Assembly: GCF_001683795.1 (NCBI RefSeq)
Contig: NZ_LIGX01000019.1
Location: 1 to 64,000 of the forward strand
Length of the DNA: 64,000 nt
Direction of reading: 5' to 3'
Origin: Neoakkermansia glycaniphila
GTDB lineage: Bacteria > Verrucomicrobiota > Verrucomicrobiia > Verrucomicrobiales > Akkermansiaceae
Shown here: positions 15,823-24,291 of the stretch, one piece after another
How positions within the stretch are numbered: position 1 is the first letter of the stretch
How the letters are laid out: the number at the start of each line of letters is the position of its first letter
The notes under the pieces: generated by a model
The model's database searches: none
Told to the model about the DNA's origin: nothing
What the model saw: only the letters and a program-made list of their open reading frames with translations
Made by a program: the position numbers and the translations under genes

Positions 15823-17379
15823 ATGAATTCCATCAAGATATTTTCCGTGCTCCCCATTTCCACGCTGACCGGCTCTCTCCGCGCCCCGTTGTCCGCCCTG
15901 GTGGACGATAGCCGCAAGGTGCAGTCGGACTGCTGCTATGTGGCGTTGCGCGGTGCCCGTGCGGATGGGCACGACTGGATCGAGGAAGCCGTGCGGAAGG
16001 GTGCGCGCGCCATCGTGGCCGAACGTTCCTGCCCCGAGTGGGCGAGGGAACAGGGTGTCGTGTGGGTGCAGGTGCCGGATACGCATGAGGCCGTGGGCTA
16101 CCTGATGTCCGCATGGTACGGGTTCCCCTCGCAGGATCTGGTGACGCTGGCCGTGACCGGAACGAACGGCAAGACGACGACGAGTTATCTGGCGCATGCC
16201 ATTTTCTGCCGGACGTGGCTGCGCTGCGGCTTGGTCGGTACGATTCATTACGATAACGGCCGCGAGCGCATTCCCGCCGTGAATACGACTCCCGGGGCCG
16301 CTCCGCTGCAGGAGATGCTGGCCCGGATGCTGGAGAACGGCTGCCGTGCGGTGGCGATGGAGGTTTCTTCCCATTCTCTGGTGCAGAAGCGTGTGGCGGG
16401 CATGAATTTCCGCGTGGGCATTTTCACGAATCTGACGCAGGACCATTTGGATTTTCACGGTGATATGGAGTCCTACTACGAGGCCAAGAAGTCTCTTTTC
16501 CTGCAGATGGCGGCTTCGGGCGACAAGAAGGCTGTGGCGGTGATCAATATCGACGATCCTTATGGACGCCGTCTGGTCGGAGAGTTGTCCGGCAAGATGA
16601 AGGTGCGTAGCTACGGTACGCTGGAAGGAGCCGATTTCCGCATGAAGCCGCTTCGCCTGTCGCTGACGGGCAGCGAGTACGAGCTGGCCTATAACGGCAA
16701 GACGTATCTGGTGTCCATTCCGCTGATCGGCCGTTTCAATATGATGAATAGTCTTGCTGCGCTGGCAGGCACCGTGTCTGCCGGTATCGGCATCCGCGAT
16801 GCGATCGCCAGCCTTGCGCAGGCTCCGCAGGTGCCGGGACGCCTTGAGCTTGTGGCGAATGTGGATCATGTGATGTCGTTCGTGGATTACGCCCATACGC
16901 CCGATGCGATCGTGAATGTGTGCAAGACGATGAAGGAGCTGTGCCGCGGACGCCTGATTACGGTGTTCGGCTGCGGCGGCGACCGCGACAAGGCGAAGCG
17001 CCCGCTGATGGGCGAAGCCGCCGCGCGGCTTTCGGATTACTGCATTGTGACGTCAGATAATCCCCGCAGTGAGGATCCCGAGGAGATTATCGCCGATGTG
17101 CTGCCGGGTATTCCGGATGGCAAGAGGCATGCGGTGGTTGACCGTGCCGAGGCGATACGCGAGGCTCTGGCGATGGCAAGGCCCCGCGATATCGTGCTTG
17201 TGGCCGGCAAGGGGCATGAGAATTATCAGGAGTTCGCCACAGGGCGCATCGCTTTCAGCGATGTGGCCGAGATCAAGCGTTGCGTGCGTGAGCTGGAGCA
17301 GAGCAGCCTCAAGGAGCGCGCTCTGGAACGCGAACGTTCCGAACAGGAGAAGCAGAAGAAAGGCAAACCCCGCCGATGA
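15823..17379 (+). CDS. murE: UDP-MurNAc-L-Ala-D-Glu:meso-diaminopimelate ligase MurE
   Basis: 518 residues. ATP-binding GTNGKTTT at 113-120, the NTTPG motif, the substrate-binding EVSSHSL and C-terminal GCGGDRDKAKRP. The DNPRSEDP motif is the one that selects meso-diaminopimelate rather than lysine, so the murein should be of the mDAP type. It adds the third residue of the stem peptide in the cytoplasm. The last ~30 residues are a charged tail. The stop overlaps the murF start (ATGA). Confidence 0.96.
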   Translation: MNSIKIFSVLPISTLTGSLRAPLSALVDDSRKVQSDCCYVALRGARADGHDWIEEAVRKGARAIVAERSCPEWAREQGVVWVQVPDTHEAVGYLMSAWYGFPSQDLVTLAVTGTNGKTTTSYLAHAIFCRTWLRCGLVGTIHYDNGRERIPAVNTTPGAAPLQEMLARMLENGCRAVAMEVSSHSLVQKRVAGMNFRVGIFTNLTQDHLDFHGDMESYYEAKKSLFLQMAASGDKKAVAVINIDDPYGRRLVGELSGKMKVRSYGTLEGADFRMKPLRLSLTGSEYELAYNGKTYLVSIPLIGRFNMMNSLAALAGTVSAGIGIRDAIASLAQAPQVPGRLELVANVDHVMSFVDYAHTPDAIVNVCKTMKELCRGRLITVFGCGGDRDKAKRPLMGEAAARLSDYCIVTSDNPRSEDPEEIIADVLPGIPDGKRHAVVDRAEAIREALAMARPRDIVLVAGKGHENYQEFATGRIAFSDVAEIKRCVRELEQSSLKERALERERSEQEKQKKGKPRR

Positions 17380-18767
17380 TCCATACATCCCTCACAGCGC
17401 AGCAGGTGGTTGATGCGACGGGCGGTGCGCTCGTGGCAGGGGATGCTGCGGCCCGCGTGACGGGAGGGATTTTGACGGACAGCCGGCAGGCGGCGCCGGG
17501 TACGTGTTTTTTTGCCTTGAGCGGCGAGAGGTTCGACGGGAACGCATTTGCTCCCGAGGCTTCGCAGCGCGGCGTTTCGGTGGCGGTGGTGAGCCGTGTG
17601 GAGGAGGGGTTCTCTTCTTCCTGCGCGGTGGTGCTGGTGGATGATGTGCTGGAGGCTTTGCAGAAGCTGGCGTCGTGGTGGCGTTCGCAGGTCGAGCCGT
17701 TGCGCGTGGTGGGGTTGACGGGGTCGAGCGGCAAGACGTCTACGAAGGATTTGCTGCTCGGTGTGCTGGGGCAGGCGTTCCGCGTGACGGGTACGCAGGG
17801 CAATTTGAATAATCATATCGGCGTGCCGCTGAGTATTCTCCGCGCCGAGAAGGAGGATGAGGCCGCCGTCTGGGAAATGGGCATGAATCACGCAGGGGAG
17901 CTGGCTCCGCTGTGTGCGATGGTGCGTCCGCAGATCGGCGTGATTACGTCAATCGGTTCCGCGCATCTGGAGTTCCTGAAGTCGCGGGAGGCGATTGCCG
18001 AGGAGAAATGCACGGTGGCGCGCTGCCTGCCGGAGGACGGTTTCATGATTTATCCGGCGGATTGCGATTTCGTGGAGATGATCGAAGCTTCGACCCGCGC
18101 GAAGCTGGTTCCCGTGGGCGGTTCCCGTGGCCTTGTGCGTGCCGAAGGGCTGACGAGCGACCGCGACGGCTGCCGTTTCCGCCTCGTGATCGAAGACTCC
18201 GGTTCCTGCGATGTGGCTCTGCCGCTGCATGGCAGGCATATGGTTTCCAATGCTCTTTTGGCCGCCGCCGCCGGATGGTGCTGCGGGATGGATGCGGAGT
18301 CGATCGCCCGCGGCCTCGGAGAGGCCCGCCTGACGAAGGGGCGCCTGCGCTGCCTCGATGCGGACGGCGTGACGGTGGTGGATGATACATACAATGCCAA
18401 TCCCGAGTCGATGAAGGCGGCTTTGGAGACGGTGGCGCAGTTCCCGTGTTCCGGCCGCCGCGCGGCGGTGCTGGGGCGCATGGGCGAGCTGGGGGATGCC
18501 GCCGTGCAGGAGCATGCCGGAATCGGTGCGTTCGTGCGCGCCTGCGGATACGATTTGTTGATTGTGACGGGGTGCGACGCCGATACGGCGGCGATGGCCG
18601 AAGCCGCACAGGGAGGAAGCGTTCGCGTGGAGCAAGCCTCTACAGCGGAGGATGCCGCTTCTTTGCTGGCTGCCGCCGTGCAGCCGGGGGATCTCGTTTT
18701 GTTCAAGGGTAGCCGCTCTTCCGGCATGGAGCGGGTGATGCATCAGGTTTTTCCATCCAGCAAATAA
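17376..18767 (+). CDS. murF: UDP-MurNAc-tripeptide:D-Ala-D-Ala ligase MurF
   Basis: 463 residues. P-loop GSSGKTSTKD (Ser replaces the usual Thr or Asn around the loop), NLNNHIGVPL, EMGMNHAGEL, ITSIGSAHLE and DDTYNANPESM are the MurF signatures in order. It attaches D-Ala-D-Ala, the product of Ddl encoded later in the same cluster, to the UDP-MurNAc tripeptide. mraY begins at the next base after its stop. Confidence 0.95.
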   Translation: MIHTSLTAQQVVDATGGALVAGDAAARVTGGILTDSRQAAPGTCFFALSGERFDGNAFAPEASQRGVSVAVVSRVEEGFSSSCAVVLVDDVLEALQKLASWWRSQVEPLRVVGLTGSSGKTSTKDLLLGVLGQAFRVTGTQGNLNNHIGVPLSILRAEKEDEAAVWEMGMNHAGELAPLCAMVRPQIGVITSIGSAHLEFLKSREAIAEEKCTVARCLPEDGFMIYPADCDFVEMIEASTRAKLVPVGGSRGLVRAEGLTSDRDGCRFRLVIEDSGSCDVALPLHGRHMVSNALLAAAAGWCCGMDAESIARGLGEARLTKGRLRCLDADGVTVVDDTYNANPESMKAALETVAQFPCSGRRAAVLGRMGELGDAAVQEHAGIGAFVRACGYDLLIVTGCDADTAAMAEAAQGGSVRVEQASTAEDAASLLAAAVQPGDLVLFKGSRSSGMERVMHQVFPSSK

Positions 18768-19901
18768 ATGATTTACTATCTCAACGAATATTTTTCCTTT
18801 CTTGAAGGCGTGTCGCGCCCGGGGTTCCTTTCGATCCGCGGAGCGGCTGCCTGTGCCATCGCCTTCGTGATTTCTCTGCTGGTCGGGCCGAAGCTGATTG
18901 CCATTCTGACCGCATTGAAAGCGGGGCAGCCGATCCGGCAGGCTTCCGAGGTGCATAAGCTGGCGGAGCTTCACGGCAAGAAGGTGGGTACGCCGACGAT
19001 GGGCGGTGTGATGATCGTGGGTTCGTCGCTGGTGGCGACTTTGCTTTGCGCCCGCCCCGACAATCCCTATATCGTCGCCTGCTGTTTCGTGATGGTGGCG
19101 TTGAGTCTGCTCGGTTTTGCGGATGATTTCCTGAAGGTGAAGAAGAAGACTTCGGAGGGGGTGCATGGCCGTGTGAAGCTGCTGGTGCAGGGGGTGGTCG
19201 CGCTGATTGCGCTGTGTTTCCTGTATTTCTTCCCCGAGTCTGTAGCCCGCACGCCCGTGGCGGAGATGGTGGCTCAGGTGTCCGTGCCGTTTTACGGGAC
19301 GATCGATTTGGGCTGGTGGATTATTCCTTTCGGCGTGATCGTGATTATCGGTGCATCGAATGCGGTGAATTTGACGGACGGGCTGGACGGCCTCGCTTCC
19401 GGCTGTACGATTACTTCGGCGATGGCTTATGCGGTGATCGCCTATATTGCGGGCGATGCCTGCCTTGCTTCGCCCGAGGTGCTGAATGTGCCGCAGCACC
19501 CGATGGTGGGTGAGCTGACGGTTTTCGCGATGTCGCTGGTGGGAGCCTGTATGGGTTTTCTGTGGTTCAACTGCCATCCCGCCCGCGTGTTCATGGGGGA
19601 TACGGGGTCTCTGGCTTTGGGCGGCGCGCTGGGTGCGCTGGCCGTGTGTACGTGCCAGGAGCTGCTGCTGGTGGTGATCGGCGGCGTGTTCGTGCTGGAA
19701 GCCGGTTCGGTGATGATGCAGGTGGCGTTTTTCAAGGTGACGAAGAGGATGTACGGCGAGGGCCGCCGTATTTTCCGCATGGCTCCGATTCACCACCATT
19801 TCGAGCTCGGCGGCTGTAAGGAAACGCAGGTGATCGTCCGTTTCTGGATGGTTAGCCTGATTCTGGCCATGCTGGGCCTGTGTCTTTTGAAATTTTGTTG
19901 A
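18768..19901 (+). CDS. mraY: Phospho-MurNAc-pentapeptide translocase MraY
   Basis: 377 residues with about ten membrane helices. Signatures: GTPTMGGVMI, GFADDFLKV (the first aspartate pair), NAVNLTDGLDGLASG and APIHHHFEL. It transfers phospho-MurNAc-pentapeptide to undecaprenyl phosphate, making lipid I at the inner membrane. Directly abuts murF and is 3 bp from murD. Confidence 0.96.
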   Translation: MIYYLNEYFSFLEGVSRPGFLSIRGAAACAIAFVISLLVGPKLIAILTALKAGQPIRQASEVHKLAELHGKKVGTPTMGGVMIVGSSLVATLLCARPDNPYIVACCFVMVALSLLGFADDFLKVKKKTSEGVHGRVKLLVQGVVALIALCFLYFFPESVARTPVAEMVAQVSVPFYGTIDLGWWIIPFGVIVIIGASNAVNLTDGLDGLASGCTITSAMAYAVIAYIAGDACLASPEVLNVPQHPMVGELTVFAMSLVGACMGFLWFNCHPARVFMGDTGSLALGGALGALAVCTCQELLLVVIGGVFVLEAGSVMMQVAFFKVTKRMYGEGRRIFRMAPIHHHFELGGCKETQVIVRFWMVSLILAMLGLCLLKFC

Positions 19902-19904
19902 ACG

Positions 19905-21215
19905 ATGAATCTTTCCGGTAAAAAAGTGGCGGTTTTGGGTTGCGGGCGCAGTGGGCGTGCCGCAGCTCTTCTGGCGTTGCGCGACGGCGCGGCGGATGTG
20001 CGTATTTTCGATTGCTCCGACAGGCCGGAGAGGTATGACGAGGCGGTGCCGACGGTGTTCGCCGCGACGGAAGCGGATGGCCGCGCGTTTGCTGCGGATC
20101 TCGTGGTGATTTCCCCCGGTATCGAGGCTGATGTGCCGTGGACGCTGTCGTTCGCCGAGCAGGCGGAGGAGCTGATCGGCGAGATGGAGTTCTCCTACCG
20201 CCATTACGAGGGGACGATTATCGGTATTACGGGGACGAACGGCAAGACGACTACTACGTCTCTGGTTGAGAAGATTCTGCTGCATTCCGGCCGCAAGGCG
20301 GTGGCCTGCGGCAATTACGGCACGCCTCTTTCCGAGGTGCTGCTGCGCGACGAGGTGCCGGATCATCTGGCTCTGGAGGTGAGTTCGTTCCAGATGGAGA
20401 CGATTCGCGATTTCAGGCCGACGGTTGGCATTTGGCTGAATTTCGCTCCCGATCACATGGATCGCTATCGCAAGGTGGAGGATTATTTTCAGGCGAAGCT
20501 CCGCATGTTCGAGAATATGACGGAGGATCAGGTGGCCGTGGTGCGTGTCGGCGAGAATCTGCCGGGCATCAGGCCCCGCGTGGTCGAGTTCAGTTCGCAG
20601 TCGGATGCCGGGCAGATGTGCTACCGCGATGGATGGATCATGGAGGGCGGTACGCCGGTGATCGATTTGCGCGGTACGGCGATGGAGCAGGCGCACAATG
20701 CCGAGAATGTGATGAGCGCGACGCTCGCCTGCCGTGCGGTGGGGATTCCGCTTGAGGATATTGTGGAGACTCTGCGTTCTTTCCTGCCGCCCGCCCATCG
20801 CTGCGAGACGGTGGCGAATATCGACGGGATTCTGTGGCTGAACGATTCCAAGTCCACGAATCTGCATTCGACGGAGGCGGCCATCCGTTCCCAGACACGC
20901 CCGGTCGTGTTGATTGCCGGCGGCAAGGACAAGGGGCTGGATTATTCTCCCGTGCGCGATCTGCTTCGGCAGAAGGTGCGCGCCTGCGTGGTGTTCGGCC
21001 AGATTGCCGGGCAGCTGCGCGATACGTTCAAGGATGTCGTTCCCACGGAAACGGAGGAGACGGTGGCCGGTGCCGTAGCGGCGGCGGCCAGAATGGCCGG
21101 GCAGGGCGATGTGGTCCTGTTTTCTCCCGGGACCTCCTCGTTCGATCAGTTTACCGGATACGTGCAGCGCGGAGAGGCGTTCCGCGAAGCAGTCAAACAT
21201 ACACTCAACGTCTAA
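19905..21215 (+). CDS. murD: UDP-MurNAc-L-Ala:D-Glu ligase MurD
   Basis: 436 residues. The N-terminal Rossmann-like domain (VAVLGCGRSGRAAALL) is followed by ATP-binding GITGTNGKTTTTSL, EVSSFQME, NFAPDHMDRY, NDSKSTN and the C-terminal SPGTSSFDQFTGYVQRG. It adds D-glutamate to the muramyl peptide in the cytoplasm. The order mraY-murD matches other dcw clusters. Confidence 0.96.
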   Translation: MNLSGKKVAVLGCGRSGRAAALLALRDGAADVRIFDCSDRPERYDEAVPTVFAATEADGRAFAADLVVISPGIEADVPWTLSFAEQAEELIGEMEFSYRHYEGTIIGITGTNGKTTTTSLVEKILLHSGRKAVACGNYGTPLSEVLLRDEVPDHLALEVSSFQMETIRDFRPTVGIWLNFAPDHMDRYRKVEDYFQAKLRMFENMTEDQVAVVRVGENLPGIRPRVVEFSSQSDAGQMCYRDGWIMEGGTPVIDLRGTAMEQAHNAENVMSATLACRAVGIPLEDIVETLRSFLPPAHRCETVANIDGILWLNDSKSTNLHSTEAAIRSQTRPVVLIAGGKDKGLDYSPVRDLLRQKVRACVVFGQIAGQLRDTFKDVVPTETEETVAGAVAAAARMAGQGDVVLFSPGTSSFDQFTGYVQRGEAFREAVKHTLNV

Positions 21216-21227
21216 AGCACCCATACG

Positions 21228-22025
21228 ATGATGAAGAAAAGATCCAGATACACGCAGTCCGGCCTGAGCCGGTCCATTCCCGGGAAGCATTTCCTTCGCA
21301 ACCTGCTGCACGGCCGTATCGGCAGGCATCATACCCGCGTCGAGGATGTGGAAGACGAGACTCCCGGCAGCAAGGTGGTCCGCCTGCTGGTCGTGGTGCT
21401 GTTCGTCCATATCGTCGTGATCGGCGGCGTGGCCCTGCACGGCTATTTGAAGGCGGATTCTCCCAAGACGGCGACGGCTTCGTTGATGGGGTCGGTTCCG
21501 GCTCCGGTCGTGGCGGCTCCCGCCCGAGTGAATACGGAGGTTCATATTACCGATGCAGCGACGATCGGTGACCAGTCTGCACGGACCCAGTCTGCTGCCG
21601 TCGTTCCCGGACAGTCCGTGAATCCGGCGGCCAGCCGTGCAGGTGCTTCCGGTGCGGCATCGGCTCCGGTGCGTGCCGGTTCGGTCTCGCATATGGTCGT
21701 TTCCGGTGAGACGTGGCCTTCCATTGCGGCGCAGCACGGCTGTTCCGTGGAGGATCTGCGCATGGTGAATCCCGACAGGGCCGTGCTCGCCAGCGGGATG
21801 TCTCTGTCCATTCCGGCGAAGCCCGGCGAGGCCTCCGTTGCGGCCGTGGCTGAAGAAGTCGACGAGGACAAGGGCGCCGTGTACATCATGAAGCCCGGAG
21901 ATACGCTGGCCAAGATTGCCCGCAAGCACAAGACGACGACGGCCAAATTGCTTTCCCTGAACAAGATGACGGAAAAGGACGCCCGCAGGCTCAGGCCCGG
22001 GAAGGAAATCAAGCTGCCGCAATAA
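21228..22025 (+). CDS. Membrane-anchored protein with two LysM domains
   Basis: 265 residues: a basic cytoplasmic N-terminus, one membrane helix (about 50-72), an Ala/Pro/Ser-rich linker, then two LysM murein-binding domains (about 152-195 with VVSGETWPSIAAQHGCSVED, and about 219-264 with MKPGDTLAKIARKHKTTTAK). No catalytic domain is visible. It sits between murD and ftsW, a place normally without an extra gene, which suggests a role in localising or organising murein synthesis. That role is inferred from position only. Confidence 0.85.
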   Translation: MMKKRSRYTQSGLSRSIPGKHFLRNLLHGRIGRHHTRVEDVEDETPGSKVVRLLVVVLFVHIVVIGGVALHGYLKADSPKTATASLMGSVPAPVVAAPARVNTEVHITDAATIGDQSARTQSAAVVPGQSVNPAASRAGASGAASAPVRAGSVSHMVVSGETWPSIAAQHGCSVEDLRMVNPDRAVLASGMSLSIPAKPGEASVAAVAEEVDEDKGAVYIMKPGDTLAKIARKHKTTTAKLLSLNKMTEKDARRLRPGKEIKLPQ

Positions 22026-22049
22026 GCCGGTTTTGCCGGAACCCAGTTC

Positions 22050-23192
22050 ATGACCTCCAAGATCAGCATCATCCTCGTATGGTCGAGTGTCATCATCCTC
22101 CTGACGATCGGGTTGATGATGGTGGCCAGTACCGGCGTGTGGACTGAGGCTGACGGGCAGAAGTACGAACTGCTGACGAATCAGGTGAAGTTCGCCCTGC
22201 TCGGGCTGGCGGGCGCCGTAGCCCTGAGCTGTATGGATTACCGCATTTTCCGGCGGTTCATCAAGTGGATATGGCTGAGTTCGGTGGTGCTGCTGGTGTT
22301 CTGCTTTCTTCCGGGCATCGGATACGAGATCAATGGGGAATACCGCTGGGTGCGTTTCGGTAGTTTCCAGTTCCAGCCCAGCGAATGCGCCAAGATTTGC
22401 CTGATGATGACTCTGGCTCACTGGTATGCGACGAATAAGGAGCAGGCGCGTACGATATTCAAGGGGTTCATTCTGCCGGGGCTGCTGTTCGGCGTGCCGC
22501 TGCTGCTGATTCTGGTGGAAAAGGATATGGGTACGGCAGCTTCGCTGGCGGTGGCCGGGTTCGGCGTGATGTATGTGGCCGGCGTGCGCTGGTGGCTGAT
22601 TCTGGGTTCGCTGGTTGCCGGGGCGTTCGTGCTGTATGCGACGACGACGTCCAGCCCGAACCGCATGCTGCGCATTTACGCATGGGAGCATCCCGAGAAG
22701 TACAGTCTCGGTGCGGGGCGGCAGCAATGGCTTTCGATGCTCGCGTTTTCACACGGCGGCATCAAGGGGGCGGGATTGGGAGAAGGCGTGCAGAAGCACG
22801 GCAATCTTCCGTTCGCCCATACGGACTTTATTTTTGCGGAGATCGGCGAGGAGCTGGGGTTTGTGGGTGCGATGGGGGTTGTCCTGCTGTTTTCTCTGCT
22901 GGCGTTCGGAGGCATTGCTGTGGCCCTCCAGACGCGCGATCCCTTCGGCCGACTATTGGCGGTGGGGATTGTTGCGATTATTTTCTGGCCAGCGATGCTG
23001 AATGTGTATGTGGTGACGTCGCTTGTGCCGAATTCCGGCCTGCCTTTGCCGTTTACGAGCTGTGGGGGGACGAGTCTTGTGTTTACGCTGGGTGCGATCG
23101 GCATTCTGACGAGTATTCAGAGGTTCTCCGAGCTGCCCCCCGTGCATTACGAAGTCAAACGCCGAGATATTAACGCCAGAGTACGCCCATGA
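22050..23192 (+). CDS. ftsW: Peptidoglycan polymerase FtsW (SEDS family)
   Basis: 380 residues with about ten membrane helices. SEDS signatures: NGEYRWVRFGSFQFQPSE, KDMGTAASL, NLPFAHTDFIFAEIGEELGF and the C-terminal PFTSCGGTSLV. FtsW polymerises lipid II into septal glycan together with FtsI, encoded in the same cluster. The stop overlaps murG by ATGA. Confidence 0.95.
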   Translation: MTSKISIILVWSSVIILLTIGLMMVASTGVWTEADGQKYELLTNQVKFALLGLAGAVALSCMDYRIFRRFIKWIWLSSVVLLVFCFLPGIGYEINGEYRWVRFGSFQFQPSECAKICLMMTLAHWYATNKEQARTIFKGFILPGLLFGVPLLLILVEKDMGTAASLAVAGFGVMYVAGVRWWLILGSLVAGAFVLYATTTSSPNRMLRIYAWEHPEKYSLGAGRQQWLSMLAFSHGGIKGAGLGEGVQKHGNLPFAHTDFIFAEIGEELGFVGAMGVVLLFSLLAFGGIAVALQTRDPFGRLLAVGIVAIIFWPAMLNVYVVTSLVPNSGLPLPFTSCGGTSLVFTLGAIGILTSIQRFSELPPVHYEVKRRDINARVRP

Positions 23193-24286
23193 GTCAAACT
23201 GAACCACTGACGGTTGTTATTGCATGCGGAGGGACGGGTGGACACCTGTTTCCCGGGATTGCCGTTGCGCAGGAATTGAAGCGCAAGGGGCACAGGCCCA
23301 TTCTGCTGATTTCGATGAAATCCGTGGATGCCCAGGCATCGAACAAGTACGAGGATCTGGAGTTCCGCCCGGTCGAGGCGATTGCCATGCCGAGGCTGGC
23401 TTCTCTGAAGACTTTCGGCTTCGTCTGGAAGCTGGTCCGCACATGGCGTTCCTGCCGCCGCATTCTGCGCGAAGTGAAGGCGGATGTGGTGCTTGGGATG
23501 GGAGGGTTCACGTCCCTGCCGCCCGTGCGCGCCGGGTACGGGCTGGGCTTGCGCACCTATGTGCATGATTCGAATGCGCTGCCGGGCAAGGCGAACCGCC
23601 TGACGGCACGCTGGTGCGATGCCGTGCTGCTCGGTGTGCAGGAGGCTTCCCATTATTTTCCGAAATCGGAGTGTATGGTGACGGGTACGCCCGTGCGTGC
23701 CGAACTGGCGAGGTCGGTGAATGTCGTTTTCGCCCGCGAGGCGTTCGGGCTGGATACGATTCGCCCGGTCGTGCTGTCGATGGGCGGTTCGCAAGGCGCG
23801 AAGCAGCTCAATACGCATGTGCTCGAAGCCGCCCGCCGTGACGCTTCGGTGCAATACCTGCTGCTGGCCGGTACTGCGGATTATGAGCGGGTGCAGAAGA
23901 TGGCTGCGGATTTGCCGCATGTGAAGGTGCTGCCGTTCTGCTCGGATATGGCTTCGGCCTATGCTGCTGCCGATGGCGTGATCTGCCGTTCCGGGGCTTC
24001 CAGCCTGACGGAGCTGGCCGCGCTGGGCAAGGCTGCCCTGCTGGTGCCCTATCCCTTTGCCGCCGACGACCACCAGATGCATAATGCCCGCGTGTATGCC
24101 GCACACGGAGCCGCCCGTGTGAACGGGCAGGAGACGCTGTCTCCGGAAGTTATTCTTTCCTTTGTCCATGAGATCGTTCTGAATCGCGAGGCTCGCGAAG
24201 AGATGGAGTCGGCCGCCCGTGCGCTCTCTTCGGATGATGCCGCCCAGAAGATCGCCCACGTCCTCGAACATTCCACCCTTTCCTGA
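23189..24286 (+). CDS. murG: Lipid II synthase MurG (UDP-GlcNAc transferase)
   Basis: 365 residues, GT28/GT-B fold. N-terminal ACGGTGGHLFPGIAVA glycine-rich loop, GMGGFTSLPPV, the C-terminal-domain VLSMGGSQGAKQLN and ICRSGASSLTELAALGKAALLVP are diagnostic. It adds GlcNAc to lipid I at the cytoplasmic face of the membrane. Confidence 0.96.
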   Translation: MSQTEPLTVVIACGGTGGHLFPGIAVAQELKRKGHRPILLISMKSVDAQASNKYEDLEFRPVEAIAMPRLASLKTFGFVWKLVRTWRSCRRILREVKADVVLGMGGFTSLPPVRAGYGLGLRTYVHDSNALPGKANRLTARWCDAVLLGVQEASHYFPKSECMVTGTPVRAELARSVNVVFAREAFGLDTIRPVVLSMGGSQGAKQLNTHVLEAARRDASVQYLLLAGTADYERVQKMAADLPHVKVLPFCSDMASAYAAADGVICRSGASSLTELAALGKAALLVPYPFAADDHQMHNARVYAAHGAARVNGQETLSPEVILSFVHEIVLNREAREEMESAARALSSDDAAQKIAHVLEHSTLS

Positions 24287-24291
24287 GTATC

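Noticed and set aside
17949-22727. A 1592-codon open frame on the minus strand across murF to ftsW
   Set aside because: It lies exactly antisense to well-identified genes. Its composition (His, Arg, Gln and Leu rich) is what strong codon bias in the sense genes produces when the complementary strand is read.
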